A DNA stretch of 60,000 nt from the NCBI GenBank assembly GCA_950295325.1, contig OX485808.1:30154527-30214526 (forward strand), written 5' to 3'. The DNA is from Polytrichum commune (taxonomy: Eukaryota > Streptophyta > Polytrichopsida > Polytrichales > Polytrichaceae). Of this stretch, positions 12,101-22,503 are shown piece by piece (the first letter of the stretch is position 1; the number at the start of each line of letters is the position of its first letter). The notes below the pieces were generated by a model. That model had not been told where the DNA came from. It ran no database searches and saw only the letters and a program-made list of their open reading frames with translations. The position numbers and the translations under genes were made by a program.

Positions 12101-13566
12101 AAATACCGGAAGGGTTGGGGGGATTGACTTGTTTGAAGAAATTGATGATGTGGGATTGCGAGGCCTTGGAGGAGTTCCCTTCCGGAATATGCACTCTCAA
12201 GGCTTTGGAGGAATTACAATTCAAAGGATGCAAATCTTTGAGGAAAATACCGGAAGGGTTGGGGGGGTTGACTTGTTTGAAGAAATTGATGATGTGGGAT
12301 TGCGAGGCCTTGGAGGAGTTCCCTTCCGGAATATGCACTCTCAAGGCTTTGGAGGAATTACATCTCAATGGATGCAAATCTTTGAGGAAAATACCGGAAG
12401 GGTTGGGGGGGTTGACTTGTTTGAAGAAATTGATGATGTGGGATTGCGAGGCCTTGGAGGAGTTCCCTTCCGGAACATGCACTCTCAAGGCTTTGGAGGA
12501 ATTACATCTCAATGGATGCAAATCTTTGAGGAAAATACCAGAAGGGTTGGGGGGGTTGACTTGTTTGAAGAAATTGATGATGTGGGATTGCGAGGCCTTG
12601 GAGGAGTTCCCTTCCGGAATATGCACTCTCAAGGCTTTGGACGAATTAGATTTCAGTAAATGCAAATCTTTGAGGAAAATTCCGGAAGGGTTGGAAGGGT
12701 TGACTTGTTTGAAGAAATTGATGATGTGGGATTGCGAGGCCTTGGAGGAGTTCCCTTCCGGAATATGCACTCTCAAGGCTTTGGAGGAATTATCATTCAG
12801 AGGATGCAAATCTTTACGGAAAATACCGGAAGGGTTGGGGGCGTTGACTTGTTTCAAGAAATTGAATATGTGGGATTGCGAGGCCTTGGAGGAGTTCCCT
12901 TCTGGAATATGCACTCTCAAGGCTTTGGAGGAATTATCATTCAGAGCATGCAAATCTTTACGGAAAATACCGGAAGGGTTGGGGGGGTTGACTTGTTTGA
13001 AGAAATTCATGATGTGGGATTGCGAGGCCTTGGAGGAGTTCCCTTCTGGAATATGCACTCTCAAGGCTTTGGAGGAATTACATTTCAATGGATGCAAATC
13101 TTCGAGGAAAATACCGGAAGGGTTGGGGGGGTTGACTTGTTTGAAGAAATTGATGATGTGGGATTGCGAGGCCTTGGAGGAATTCCCTTCCGGAATATGC
13201 ACTCTCAAGGCTTTGGAGGAATTACATCTCAATGGATGCAAATCTTTGAGGAAAATACCGGAAGGGTTGGGGGGGTTGACTTGTTTGAAGAAATTGATGA
13301 TGTGGGATTGCGAGGCCTTGGAGGAGTTCCCTTCCGGAATATGCACTCTCAAGGCTTTGGAGGAATTAGATTTCAATGGATGCAAATCTTTACGGAAAAT
13401 ACCGGAAGGGTTTGGGGGATTGACTTGTTTAAAAAAATTGATGATGTCGGAGTGCGAGGCCTTGGAGGAGTTCCCTTCCGGAATATGCACTCTCAAGGCT
13501 TTGGAGGAATTAGATTTCAATGGATGGAAATCTTTACGGAAAATACCGGAAGGGTTGGGGGATTGA
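7441..13566 (+). CDS. Kinase-NB-ARC-LRR (PNL-type) immune receptor
   Basis: Three exons join in frame: 7441-9177, 9335-10387 and 10492-13566, with GT-AG introns of 157 and 104 nt, both in phase 0. The product is about 1,954 residues from ATG 7441, or 1,945 from ATG 7468; the open frame begins further up at a TTG and is no guide to the start. Order: helical N-terminus, Ser/Thr kinase, NB-ARC ATPase, LRRs. This order is the PNL class of bryophyte NLR receptors, cytosolic sensors of pathogen molecules. All core kinase and NB-ARC motifs are visible, so both could be active. The LRR frame ends at a TGA caused by a one-base loss; the array continues in other frames to 17206. The gene may therefore be a truncated but usable allele or an early pseudogene. 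The start is the weakest part of the model, because the surrounding bases are duplicated. Confidence 0.8.
9335..10387 (+). other. Exon 2: NB-ARC nucleotide-binding domain
   Basis: This 351-codon exon starts after a TGTAG acceptor and ends AAG|GTATGA. Visible motifs in order: P-loop GMGGIGKST (9437-9463), kinase-2 LIVLDNVG, RNBS-B-like GSKLIATSRS, GLPLSLEVMG (the GLPL motif), RNBS-D-like LDITCFF, and an MHD-like IHDQLRDMGR with Ile for Met. In this family the module is an ADP/ATP switch that holds the receptor off until triggered. The order and spacing are standard, with no break. Confidence 0.88.
10492..13566 (+). other. Exon 3: LRR domain, frame ends at GLGD stop
   Basis: The exon begins after a CTTGCAG acceptor. 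About 160 residues of irregular LRR come first (10492-10970). About 18 units of 48 residues follow, each two 24-residue LRRs of the CxxLxxxPxGL type (LTCLKKLMMWDCEALEEFPSG... then LKALEEL..CKSLRKIPEGLGG). The last unit reads GLG-D-stop, because the spacer before TTGACT has two T where the in-frame version has three (13555-13561). LRR domains of this kind usually decide what the receptor recognises. Thirty-six nearly identical LRRs is far outside the usual mixed array. Confidence 0.8.
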
Positions 13567-16500
13567 CTTGTTTGAAGAAATTGATGATGTTGGAGTGCGA
13601 GGCGTTCGAGGAGTTCCCTTCCGGAATATGCACTCTCAAGGCTTTGGAGGAATTAGATTTCAATGGATGCAAATCTTTACGGAAAATACCGGAAGGGTTG
13701 GAGGGGTTGACTTGTTTGAAGAAATTCATGATGTGGGATTGCGAGGCCTTGGAGGAGTTCCCTTCTGGAATATGCACTCTCAAGGCTTTGGAGGAATTAC
13801 ATTTCAATGGATGCAAATCTTCGAGGAAAATACCGGAAGGGTTGGGGGGGTTGACTTGTTTGAAGAAATTGATGATGTGGGATTGCGAGGCCTTGGAGGA
13901 GTTCCCTTCCGGAATATGCACTCTCAAGGCTTTGGAGGAATTACATCTCAATGGATGCAAATCTTTGAGGAAAATACCGGAAGGGTTGGGGGGGTTGACT
14001 TGTTTGAAGAAATTGATGATGTGGGATTGCGAGGCCTTGGAGGAGTTCCCTTCCGGAATATGCACTCTCAAGGCTTTGGAGGAATTAGATTTCAATGGAT
14101 GCAAATCTTTACGGAAAATACCGGAAGGGTTTGGGGGATTGACTTGTTTAAAAAAATTGATGATGTCGGAGTGCGAGGCCTTGGAGGAGTTCCCTTCCGG
14201 AATATGCACTCTCAAGGCTTTGGAGGAATTAGATTTCAATGGATGCAAATCTTTACGGAAAATACCGGAAGGGTTGGGGGATTGACTTGTTTGAAGAAAT
14301 TGATGATGTTGGAGTGCGAGGCGTTCGAGGAGTTCCCTTCCGGAATATGCACTCTCAAGGCTTTGGAGGAATTAGATTTCAATGGATGCAAATCTTTACG
14401 GAAAATACCGGAAGGGTTGGGGGGGTTGACTTGTTTGAAGGAATTGATGATGTCGGAGTGCGAGGGCTTGGAGGAGTTCCCTTCCGGAATATGCACTCTC
14501 AAGGCTTTGGAGGAATTACATTTCAATGGATGCAAATCGTTGATGAAAATACCGGAAGGGTTGGGGGGGTTGAGTTTTTTGAAGAAATTGATGATGTGGG
14601 ATTGCGAGGCCTTGGAGGAGTTCCCTTCCGGAATATGCACTCTCAAGGCTTTGGAGGAATTACATTTCAATGGATGCAAATCTTTGAGGAAAATACCGGA
14701 GGGGTTGGGGGGGTTGAGTTTTTTGAAGAAATTGATGATGTGGGATTGCGAGGCCTTGGAGGAGTTCCCTTCCGGAATATGCACTCTCAAGGCTTTGGAG
14801 GAATTAGATTTCAATGGATGCAAATCTTTACGGAAAATACCGGAAGGGTTTGGGGGATTGACTTGTTTGAAGAAATTGATGATGTTGGAGTGCGAGGCGT
14901 TCGAGGAGTTCCCTTCCGGAATATGCACTCTCAAGGCTTTGGAGGAATTAGATTTCAATGGATGCAAATCTTTACGGAAAATACCGGAAGGGTTGGGGGG
15001 GTTGACTTGTTTGAAGGAATTGATGATGTCGGAGTGCGAGGGCTTGGAGGAGTTCCCTTCCGGAATATGCACTCTCAAGGCTTTGGAGGAATTACATTTC
15101 AATGGATGCAAATCTTTGAGGAAAATACCGGAAGGGTTTGGGGGGTTGACTTGTTTGAAGAAATTCATGATGTGGGATTGCGAGGCCTTGGAGGAGTTCC
15201 CTTCCGGAATATGCACTCTCAAGGCTTTGGAGGAATTAGATTTCAATGGATGCAAATCTTTACGGAAAATACCGGAAGGGTTGGGGGATTGACTTGTTTG
15301 AAGAAATTGATGATGTTGGAGTGCGAGGCGTTCGAGGAGTTCCCTTCCGGAATATGCACTCTCAAGGCTTTGGAGGAATTAGATTTCAATGGATGCAAAT
15401 CTTTACGGAAAATACCGGAAGGGTTGGGGGATTGACTTGTTTGAAGAAATTGATGATGTTGGAGTGCGAGGCGTTCGAGGAGTTCCCTTCCGGAATATGC
15501 ACTCTCAAGGCTTTGGAGGAATTAGATTTCAATGGATGCAAATCTTTACGGAAAATACCGGAAGGGTTGGGGGGGTTGACTTGTTTGAAGGAATTGATGA
15601 TGTCGGAGTGCGAGGGCTTGGAGGAGTTCCCTTCCGGAATATGCACTCTCAAGGCTTTGGAGGAATTACATTTCAATGGATGCAAATCGTTGATGAAAAT
15701 ACCGGAAGGGTTGGGGGGGTTGAGTTTTTTGAAGAAATTGATGATGTGGGATTGCGAGGCCTTGGAGGAGTTCCCTTCCGGAATATGCACTCTCAAGGCT
15801 TTGGAGGAATTGCATTTCAATGGATGCAAATCTTTGAGGAAAATACCGGAGGGGTTGGGGGGGTTGAGTTTTTTGAAGAAATTGATGATGTGGGATTGCG
15901 AGGCCTTGGAGGAGTTCCCTTCCGGAATATGCACTCTCAAGGCTTTGGAGGAATTAGATTTCAATGGATGCAAATCTTTACGGAAAATACCGGAAGGGTT
16001 TGGGGGATTGACTTGTTTGAAGAAATTGATGATGTCGGAGTGCGAGGCCTTGGAGGAGTTCCCTTCCGGAATATGCACTCTCAAGGCTTTGGAGGAATTA
16101 GATTTCAATGGATGCAAATCTTTACGGAAAATACCGGAAGGGTTGGGGGATTGACTTGTTTGAAGAAATTGATGATTTTGGAGTGCGAGGCCTTGGAGGA
16201 GTTCCCTTCCGGAATATGCACTCTCAAGGCTTTGGAGGAATTAGATTTCAATGGATGCAAATCTTTAAGGAAAATACCGGAAGGGTTGGGGGGGTTGACT
16301 TGTTTGAAGGAATTGATGATGTCGGAGTGCGAGGGCTTGGAGGAGTTCCCTTCCGGAATATGCACTCTCAAGGCTTTGGAGGAATTAGATTTCAATGGAT
16401 GCAAATCTTTACGGAAAATACCGGAAGGGTTGGGGGGGTTGACTTGGTTGAAGGAATTGATGATTTCGGAGTGCGAGGCCTTGGAGGAGTTCCCTTCCGG

Positions 16501-17430
16501 AATATGCACTCTCAACGCTTTGGAGGAATTATCATTCGGTGCATGCAAATCTTTACGGAAAATACCGGAAGGGTTGGGGGGGTTGACTTGTTTGAAGAAA
16601 TTGATGATGTGGGATTGCGAGGCCTTGGAGGAGTTCCCTTCCGGAATATGCACTCTCAAAGCTTTGAAGGAATTATCATTCAAAGGATGCAAATCTTTGA
16701 GGGAAATACCAGATGGGTTGGGGGGGGGGTTAAGTTGTTTGAAGCGATTGGGCATGAGGAATTGTGATGTCTTGGAGGGGTTTCGTTCTGGACTATGCAT
16801 TGTTAAGGCGTTGGAGATATTAGTTTTAAAAGGGTGCAAATCTTTGAGAGAAATACCGGAAGGGTTGGAGAGGTTGAATTATTTGAAAGAATTAAGCATG
16901 AGGGATTACGGGGGCTTGGAGGAGTTGCCTTCTAGAGTGTCCACTCTCAAGGCTTTGGAGGAATTAGATTTGGATGGATGCAAATCTTTGTGGAAAATAC
17001 TTGAAGGGTTGGGGGGGTTGACTGGTTTGAAGAAATTGATCATTTGGGAATGTGAGGCTCCAAAGGAGTTCCCTACAAGAATATGCATTGTGAAGGCTTT
17101 GGACAAACTATCAATCCGTGAGTGCATATGTTTGAAGAAATTGTACATGGGTGATTGCCAGGCCTTGGAAGAGTTCCTTTCTAGAATATGCACTCTAAGG
17201 CTTTAAAGGACTCATCATTCAATGAACGCAACTCTTTGAGGAAAGTAACAGAAGTGTTGGGGGGTCTGACTTGTTTGAAGAAATTGAGATAGTGAGGCGT
17301 TGGAGGAGTTTCGTATTGAGCTATGGACTCAAGGAGTTTGGAGGCGTTATCATTGTACTGTAGGATATCTTTGAAGTATGTACAGGATGGATTTGAAGGT
17401 TTTTGGTGTTTGAAGGAATTGTCCATGGCT
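10971..17430 (+). repeat. 144-bp tandem array encoding paired LRRs (about 43 units)
   Basis: The anchor 'ttgacttgtttgaag' recurs at 11116 and then every 144 bases to 16151: 35 periods once five one-base losses are allowed for. One unit lies before this run and about seven after it. Units match at silent as well as coding sites, so the array was recently expanded or homogenised by unequal exchange or gene conversion. Variation is concentrated at a few positions: the x in LEEL-xxx-xCKS, WDCEA/SECEA/LECEA, GLGG/GFGG/GLEG. The last units (16.7-17.4 kb) are more diverged, as expected at an array edge. Each unit carries a run of 5-7 G. Confidence 0.95.
13567..17292 (+). pseudogene. Frameshifted continuation of the LRR array
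   Basis: The LRR reading continues in pieces, with the frame changing at about 13561, 14280, 15287, 15430 and 16149. Each change is the same loss in 'gggtt(t)ggggga', and in the upstream frame each gives GLGD-stop. The final open piece ends at 17206, where 'ctctaagg' lacks a C found in the other units ('ctctcaagg'); without that loss the frame would run to a TAG at 17290-17292. If the stop at 13566 is used, none of this is translated. Splicing around the lesions is possible but no clear introns are seen. The stretch may serve as a donor for gene conversion with the intact part. Confidence 0.75.
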
Positions 17431-19954
17431 TGATATAAATTGACTTTATTTGTTCAATGATTTGTTTGTAAGATATGTTGCACAATTTGTGACTTTTCAA
17501 CTTGGCATACAATTTTGACCAATGGATCTTATTGGGCATTGTGCCATTCCTGTTGTATGTTGTGTATCATGCAGTTTGTTATTTCAAGTTCAAATTGGGA
17601 GTTTTGATGTCAAAGTTAAAGTTGGTCAAAGCAAGGATTTTATTTTCCTTTAGATAGTGCCAATTGAGGATGCAGGGCAGGATGTTGGAAAACATGCCTC
17701 CATGAACTGTGAGGAGGATGAATGGGGTTGTTCAAGACACGACAATGGTTGATGTGAATTTTATTTGGTTTTGCATGTGGACATTCCTATATGAGAGGTT
17801 ATGTTTTGCATCCTATTGTGGGCTTGAACTATTTTGCAAATAAGTTTTTTTTTTTTTTTGGTTTTTTTGTGATGTTGAAATCCCCGTTTAAATTAAGGTT
17901 GAACCACATTTTAAAGGTTGCTTCAATGGGGCGGAGGTGCGCCTCTTTATTGACGTGGGCTTTGGTTGACTCTATAGAAAATTGCTCGCCATCGTTGCTT
18001 AATATTTTAGTTTTGAAATTTAGGATCCCTTGGACTTTCATCTGATTTGTTTTCATTTTTAGTTGATTTATCATCGTCAAGAGACGCTTGTTTATTGAAC
18101 CTTCTATCGTCGAGAAAATCTATACTAAATCAAGATACAAATCCGACTATATCTATTAAAGTCAACGCAGTTACCTCTACACGGATCCTCTTGGGATGGC
18201 TTTGGACCTACAAGGAATACTCATCGACCTCAAAATTCTTAAGACAATTAAGTCTTTATCCTTGATTATCTAATTTTGCTTAGCCCCCTTAAATAACTCG
18301 TACATAAAAATTTTAAATCTGTTATTTATGTCCTCTTCACCTTAAGCTAATTTCTATCACTAAAACCTCATAATTAAAAATACCACTCTCTTAATAACCC
18401 AAATAAGGATAGTATAAAGATTGTTTGTTGCAAGAATCAAATCAACCCATCACAATTCCTTTCATTCATACCTTCAATATTGAGAATAATATGTGGAAGT
18501 AGATAAGAAATCTCTTAATTTTAAAATCAATTCAATCTCGATCTAGTGAATGAGTAAGTAATGATGTTTGTGGGTGTGTTTTTTGAAATATAGCTTCACA
18601 TATTTCAGCTTAATCATGTATACAATAATAAACTTTATGCGGTTGTTAATTTCTTACTTGTGAATTAGGAAGCGCGGTGCATTGACAACCACGATCCACC
18701 ATTAAAGGTGAAGAATAGTTTAGAGTTGGCGTATTTGCATTGTGCAATTAAGCTAGCTCCCCCTATGGAAAGTGATATCGTAGCACCATAGCTGGTTCGT
18801 GCAAATCAAAAATTGAAAAAAAAATCAAGAATTATGAACCCAATCAAATGAATGAGTGAAAATTTATATAAAAAACTAATTAAGGAAAATTTTGGACTCT
18901 TCTAAGCTCCAACCACGTCAACGCAACATGAGAGGTTGCATGCTAACACGTTAATGACTCGGCGCCCGGCTCACTCAAAGCGGCAAACTCTCTTTCTATA
19001 TCCATCTCCCTCTCCTCCTTGCTAAAAGGGATAAAAGCAAAATCAACCTGTTCATTCTTTTGGTGCCAATTCCAACACTCTTCTCACACATGCCAAAATG
19101 CAAATACATACAAAAGACCTAACTTATACATTTTGCAAAGACAAACAAAAGCCACACTAAGGTGGATACTTAGGTTTAAGGCCAAGAAGCTGCCACGAAT
19201 GAATGAAAAAAACACCAACCTACTGTGAGTACTGCTGGACCTTACCCAAAAAACAAATTAATTTTTTTTAAATCACAAGACTCACGAGGTTTCATAAATT
19301 GTATTTTTAGTTGACGAACCTTATTCAGAAAATAAATAAATGTTCGTTTCGAGGTGCACGAGCCAGCTTTGGTGCTACGGTAGTGACCATGATGAGCTGC
19401 TAGAGAATAGCACCGCCGCAAGAGGAGGCCGAGATGATGCCGATCATGTTTCACTGAGCTCCAAACATCCTCAGAATTCCATTGCACGCGTGTCTCCAAA
19501 AGAATCAGAAAACGGGTCACAAGCGGAGGAAACCTCAATTCATCCTAAACAAATCCTTTGAACATCATCTTTTGAGCATTCAAATTTTGAGATGCTTTGG
19601 ATGTAGTCAATGTGACTGTAGATGAACGTGAGTCTCCTAGCAAATCTGACATCTAGAAACGAGAGCACAAATCAGTACACTAAATATGATGTTTAGGGTG
19701 ACTTATTGTTTGGAATTACGCAGTCCTATATCTATTTACCATACATCTCATGTTTTATCAACAAATGTTGAATTGATAAGTTGGACATTATGAAACATTG
19801 ACAACGTTACTTGGTAGAAAATTATTTCAACGGTAAAAAGATATAGCACCGTGTAAATCCAAATGGTTAATCACACTAAATACCAGATTTGTTGTATCGA
19901 AGTTCTCACTGTAGTAACACAAGACACACTAATAAATTTACAACCATATTATGG
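17431..19954. other. Spacer without a recognised gene
   Basis: 17431-18660 is AT-rich with a run of T at about 17847-17860. At 18890-19560 the composition rises in GC, with CT-rich text near 19000 and short open frames on both strands (for example 19340-19561 plus, 19242-19538 minus). None shows a family motif or clear splice partners. A small or non-coding gene in this GC-richer patch cannot be excluded. Confidence 0.5.
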
Positions 19955-19980
19955 TATATGTATATATATATATATATATA
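19955..19980. repeat. TA microsatellite
   Basis: An alternating TA run of about 26 bases, interrupted once near its left end. A similar mixed TA/CA run is at about 27089-27118. Confidence 0.9.
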
Positions 19981-20131
19981 GGGGATTGATATTTCCACAC
20001 CTTTTTTGGCTAGATTCACACCTTTTTGCCGGTTCGGTTGCCGTGTCACTGAGGCGCTATATATGAGATTCTTCATGGTGCATCCGGACCGTTGATCCAC
20101 CAAGGCCCATCCAAGGGCCTCAATGATCCTA

Positions 20132-20160
20132 GGTGGCGGTGGGGTGGGGGGCGGGGGTGG
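20132..20160 (+). other. G-run block, possible quadruplex
   Basis: Successive runs of G (2, 2, 4, 6, 5, 2) are separated by one or two bases. This could fold as a G-quadruplex on the plus strand. It stands out in an AT-rich spacer and lies just before the dispersed repeat at 20210. Confidence 0.5.
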
Positions 20161-20209
20161 TGCTTGCCACCAAGGCGGGCTGGGGCCGTGGGCCTCATGT
20201 CTTTTTTGG

Positions 20210-20510
20210 GGAGGCCGGATTTAGGGCCTTTAGAGACATGATAGCCCAATCAATTTAACCATGAGGCATCACTTAATGAACGATTCTAACATGGTTATAA
20301 AAGGTTTCCAAGTTCTTAGGGAAAATAACAAGGACAAGTAAAGGTGTATGAGTACAACTCTAATAAGAAAGGGTCAACTTCTAAAGGAGGTGGTCCCCCA
20401 AATGGGTCAAGCAACATATAGTAGTGCTCACAATAGACAAGAGTAGTATAAGCCCAACTTGAAAAATCTAAAACTGAGCGATCCTACATTTCACGCAAGG
20501 GATTGTAGGG
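20210..20510 (+). repeat. Dispersed repeat family A, contiguous copy
   Basis: The first part ('gatagc.caatcaatttaacc' and onward) matches about 48990-49080. The second part ('ttataaaaggtttccaagtt' through 'aaaatctaaaactg') matches 47275-47475 and 49595-49795. Here the two parts are continuous; near 49 kb they are separated by about 510 bases. No coding capacity is apparent. It could be part of a non-autonomous retroelement. Confidence 0.7.
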
Positions 20511-20775
20511 CTGGGCATTCCATGTTGGCAATCTGCTTTATAACATACATATATAAACTAACAAAAATAAAATCAACATGTCTTGATGGTGATGTGCACA
20601 TTCCCTTAGACAAAGATAATCATTGAAACTAAATTGTAGGATGTGTTGGACAATTCAAAGTTGTCCTTATATTATTCTTAGTCGTTGCATGTCTCTCTTA
20701 ATTGCTGTATTGCTTCTTGCAAACTTGTGTTTTGTTTTAACCTTGGAATATACTAAGGTAAGTGGGTGTTATTTG

Positions 20776-21070
20776 GTTTAGAGCAAACACCATAAAAAAC
20801 ACATATTTAAAAGAGATTGGATTATGTCTTCAAATGCTTATTCGGTATTCTACACTCAATAGTGAACACAATTAGGAAGATTTATGTATTCAGTTCAAGC
20901 ATCAACAAATGTGCACTTCCAATAACCATAACTAAATCATGTGAGGGTTGATTTTCACTCCAATTTTTGCCGATGCTTAATCGTAGGTTTGCTTATGCGA
21001 CACACATTTTGTTGTGTAAACCTAATCCGTAGAAGTTGGAGAACATGAAAAACGAATGGAAAAACACCCA
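20776..21070. repeat. Dispersed repeat family C, copy 1
   Basis: About 290 bases match 33035-33326 in the same orientation. Shared blocks include 'tttaaaagagattg', 'cactcaatagtg', 'taataaccata/caaactaaatca'-like text and 'tagaagttggagaacatgaa'. Divergence is moderate, so the copies are old. The element type is not known. Confidence 0.7.
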
Positions 21071-21855
21071 CATACCTTGAACCCACTTGAACACAATGTA
21101 TGTGAGGGCAAAGAGAGACCAAGGAATGCACATGATATGAAGAAAGAGGGAAGGTAGATTTGGGTGGAAGGTTATTTTCTTGAAGACACAATTTGATCTC
21201 CTTTCGAAATCAAGCATTGATGCCAAATTTGATATATACCGTTGTGCTTCTAAAACCTTCCGAAAGATTCTGTAGCATTTGTAGAGGACAATTTATTGAG
21301 ACGTTGCACTTTTCCGTTCCAGAACAAGAGAGATTGATTTATAGGCTGACCCGTTTCCACACGCATTTCCCGTTAGGAGAATCGAAGGGATTTGTCAGTT
21401 CGGATCGCAGTTTGACGGCGGAGCCACCGATGGGAGCGATCCAGTTTTTTGAACACAATTTCAGAAACGTTTGCCCTATCGACAAATTTATCCGTTTCGA
21501 ATGAAGCTTCTGCACGAAGGAAGTGGCCGGACTCTGTAGAGTCACGGTATGTCAGCTGAATAGGATGAAAGGGAGCAGCCGCGCCGTCACACACACCTGC
21601 CCTGGTTATGAGTACTTACCGTTCTTCATCGATCGGGAGTTCTGTCGAAGTCCCCCCTGTTTCCTGTTAAACTGTGCGCTTGATGATTCGTGAAGGGGAG
21701 ATGCTCTCGCAATTCCGAGCCAAGAAGAGCAGCCAGGAGATGATCGCATTGCTGGAGTAGTCAGCGATCGGTCACACGCTCAAAGGAATTATGAACGTAT
21801 GAACTCAGCCTACTCTTCATCTCTGACATTGTTGCCACGCTGATTTCCCCACATT
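21071..21855. other. Upstream region of the 22504 gene
   Basis: From about 21200 the base composition becomes GC-richer and matches the downstream gene more than the spacer. Short open frames exist on both strands, but none has a recognisable product. It probably holds the distal promoter or an untranslated leader of the gene at 22504; I cannot place a TATA box with confidence. Confidence 0.4.
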
Positions 21856-22495
21856 GAGCATGCTTCTTCTTTTACTGCCAATTATTGAGCAATTTTTTAC
21901 GGAATTCTTGTGAACTACGAACTCTCGCAAGTGACTTGCTGTTAATTGTGCTCGCCTTCGTTGATTTTTATGTAGTTGTGCCTTGTAAACATACTTTTCT
22001 AAAGCGAATCGTAGAGAGCGCGAAAGAACTTTGCACGCACATACTGGTGTAAACTCGGATTGTAGTTTCGCGCAATGAGCATGCTTCTCTTACTGCCAAC
22101 TTGTGAGCAGTCTTTCACTGAAATTTTGTAGGCTTAGCCTATTGCTGGTGATTTGCCGCAAAGTGTGCTCGCCTATACTGAATACGCATTGTGCATGTAA
22201 ACAGATGTTCCTAGAGATCGATTCGCAGGGAGTGAGAGAGGAAGTTTGCACACACATGCTGCGATGAGCTTGGATTGTAGTTTTGCGCATTGGGCATGCT
22301 TCTCTTACTGCCAATCCTGCGAGTAATCTTTCCCTGAATTCTTGTGAACTTCGCCTCTTGCAGGTGGTTTGCCGTAGATTGTGCTCGCCTAAATTGAATA
22401 AGTAACTGTGCATTGTAAACAGACGTTCCTAGAGAGCGATAAAGGAAGTTTGCACACACACACTTCGGTGAGCTCGTATCGTAGTTTTTTTTTGC
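21856..22495 (+). repeat. Three tandem 5'-region repeats of about 215 bp
   Basis: Copies start at 21856, 22077 and 22292 (spacing 221 and 215). Each begins 'g(a/g)gcatgcttctt', passes through 'tgtgctcgcct', 'tgtaaac' and 'gaa(g)tttgcac.cac', and ends 'gtagttt'. The third copy ends eight bases before the ATG at 22504. A triplicated promoter or leader could multiply regulatory sites or upstream AUGs. Part of the third copy is open in frame with the gene, but only from a GTG. Confidence 0.85.
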
Positions 22496-22503
22496 TAGTC
22501 GTC

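Noticed and set aside
10968-13520. 850-codon open frame on the minus strand
   Set aside because: It is the antisense of the LRR array; the same repeat period keeps it open. The other minus frames at 13517-16839 have the same origin.
11220-16767. Long glycine-rich plus-strand frames in the LRR array
   Set aside because: They are secondary frames of the 144-bp unit. The LRR reading has the family motifs and continues from upstream exons.
10971-17430. CRISPR-like regular array
   Set aside because: The repeat is coding, contiguous and without spacers, in a plant nuclear gene with introns.
22408-22503. 32-residue N-terminal extension of the 22504 gene
   Set aside because: It begins at a GTG and lies within the tandem leader repeat; ATG 22504 has a better context.
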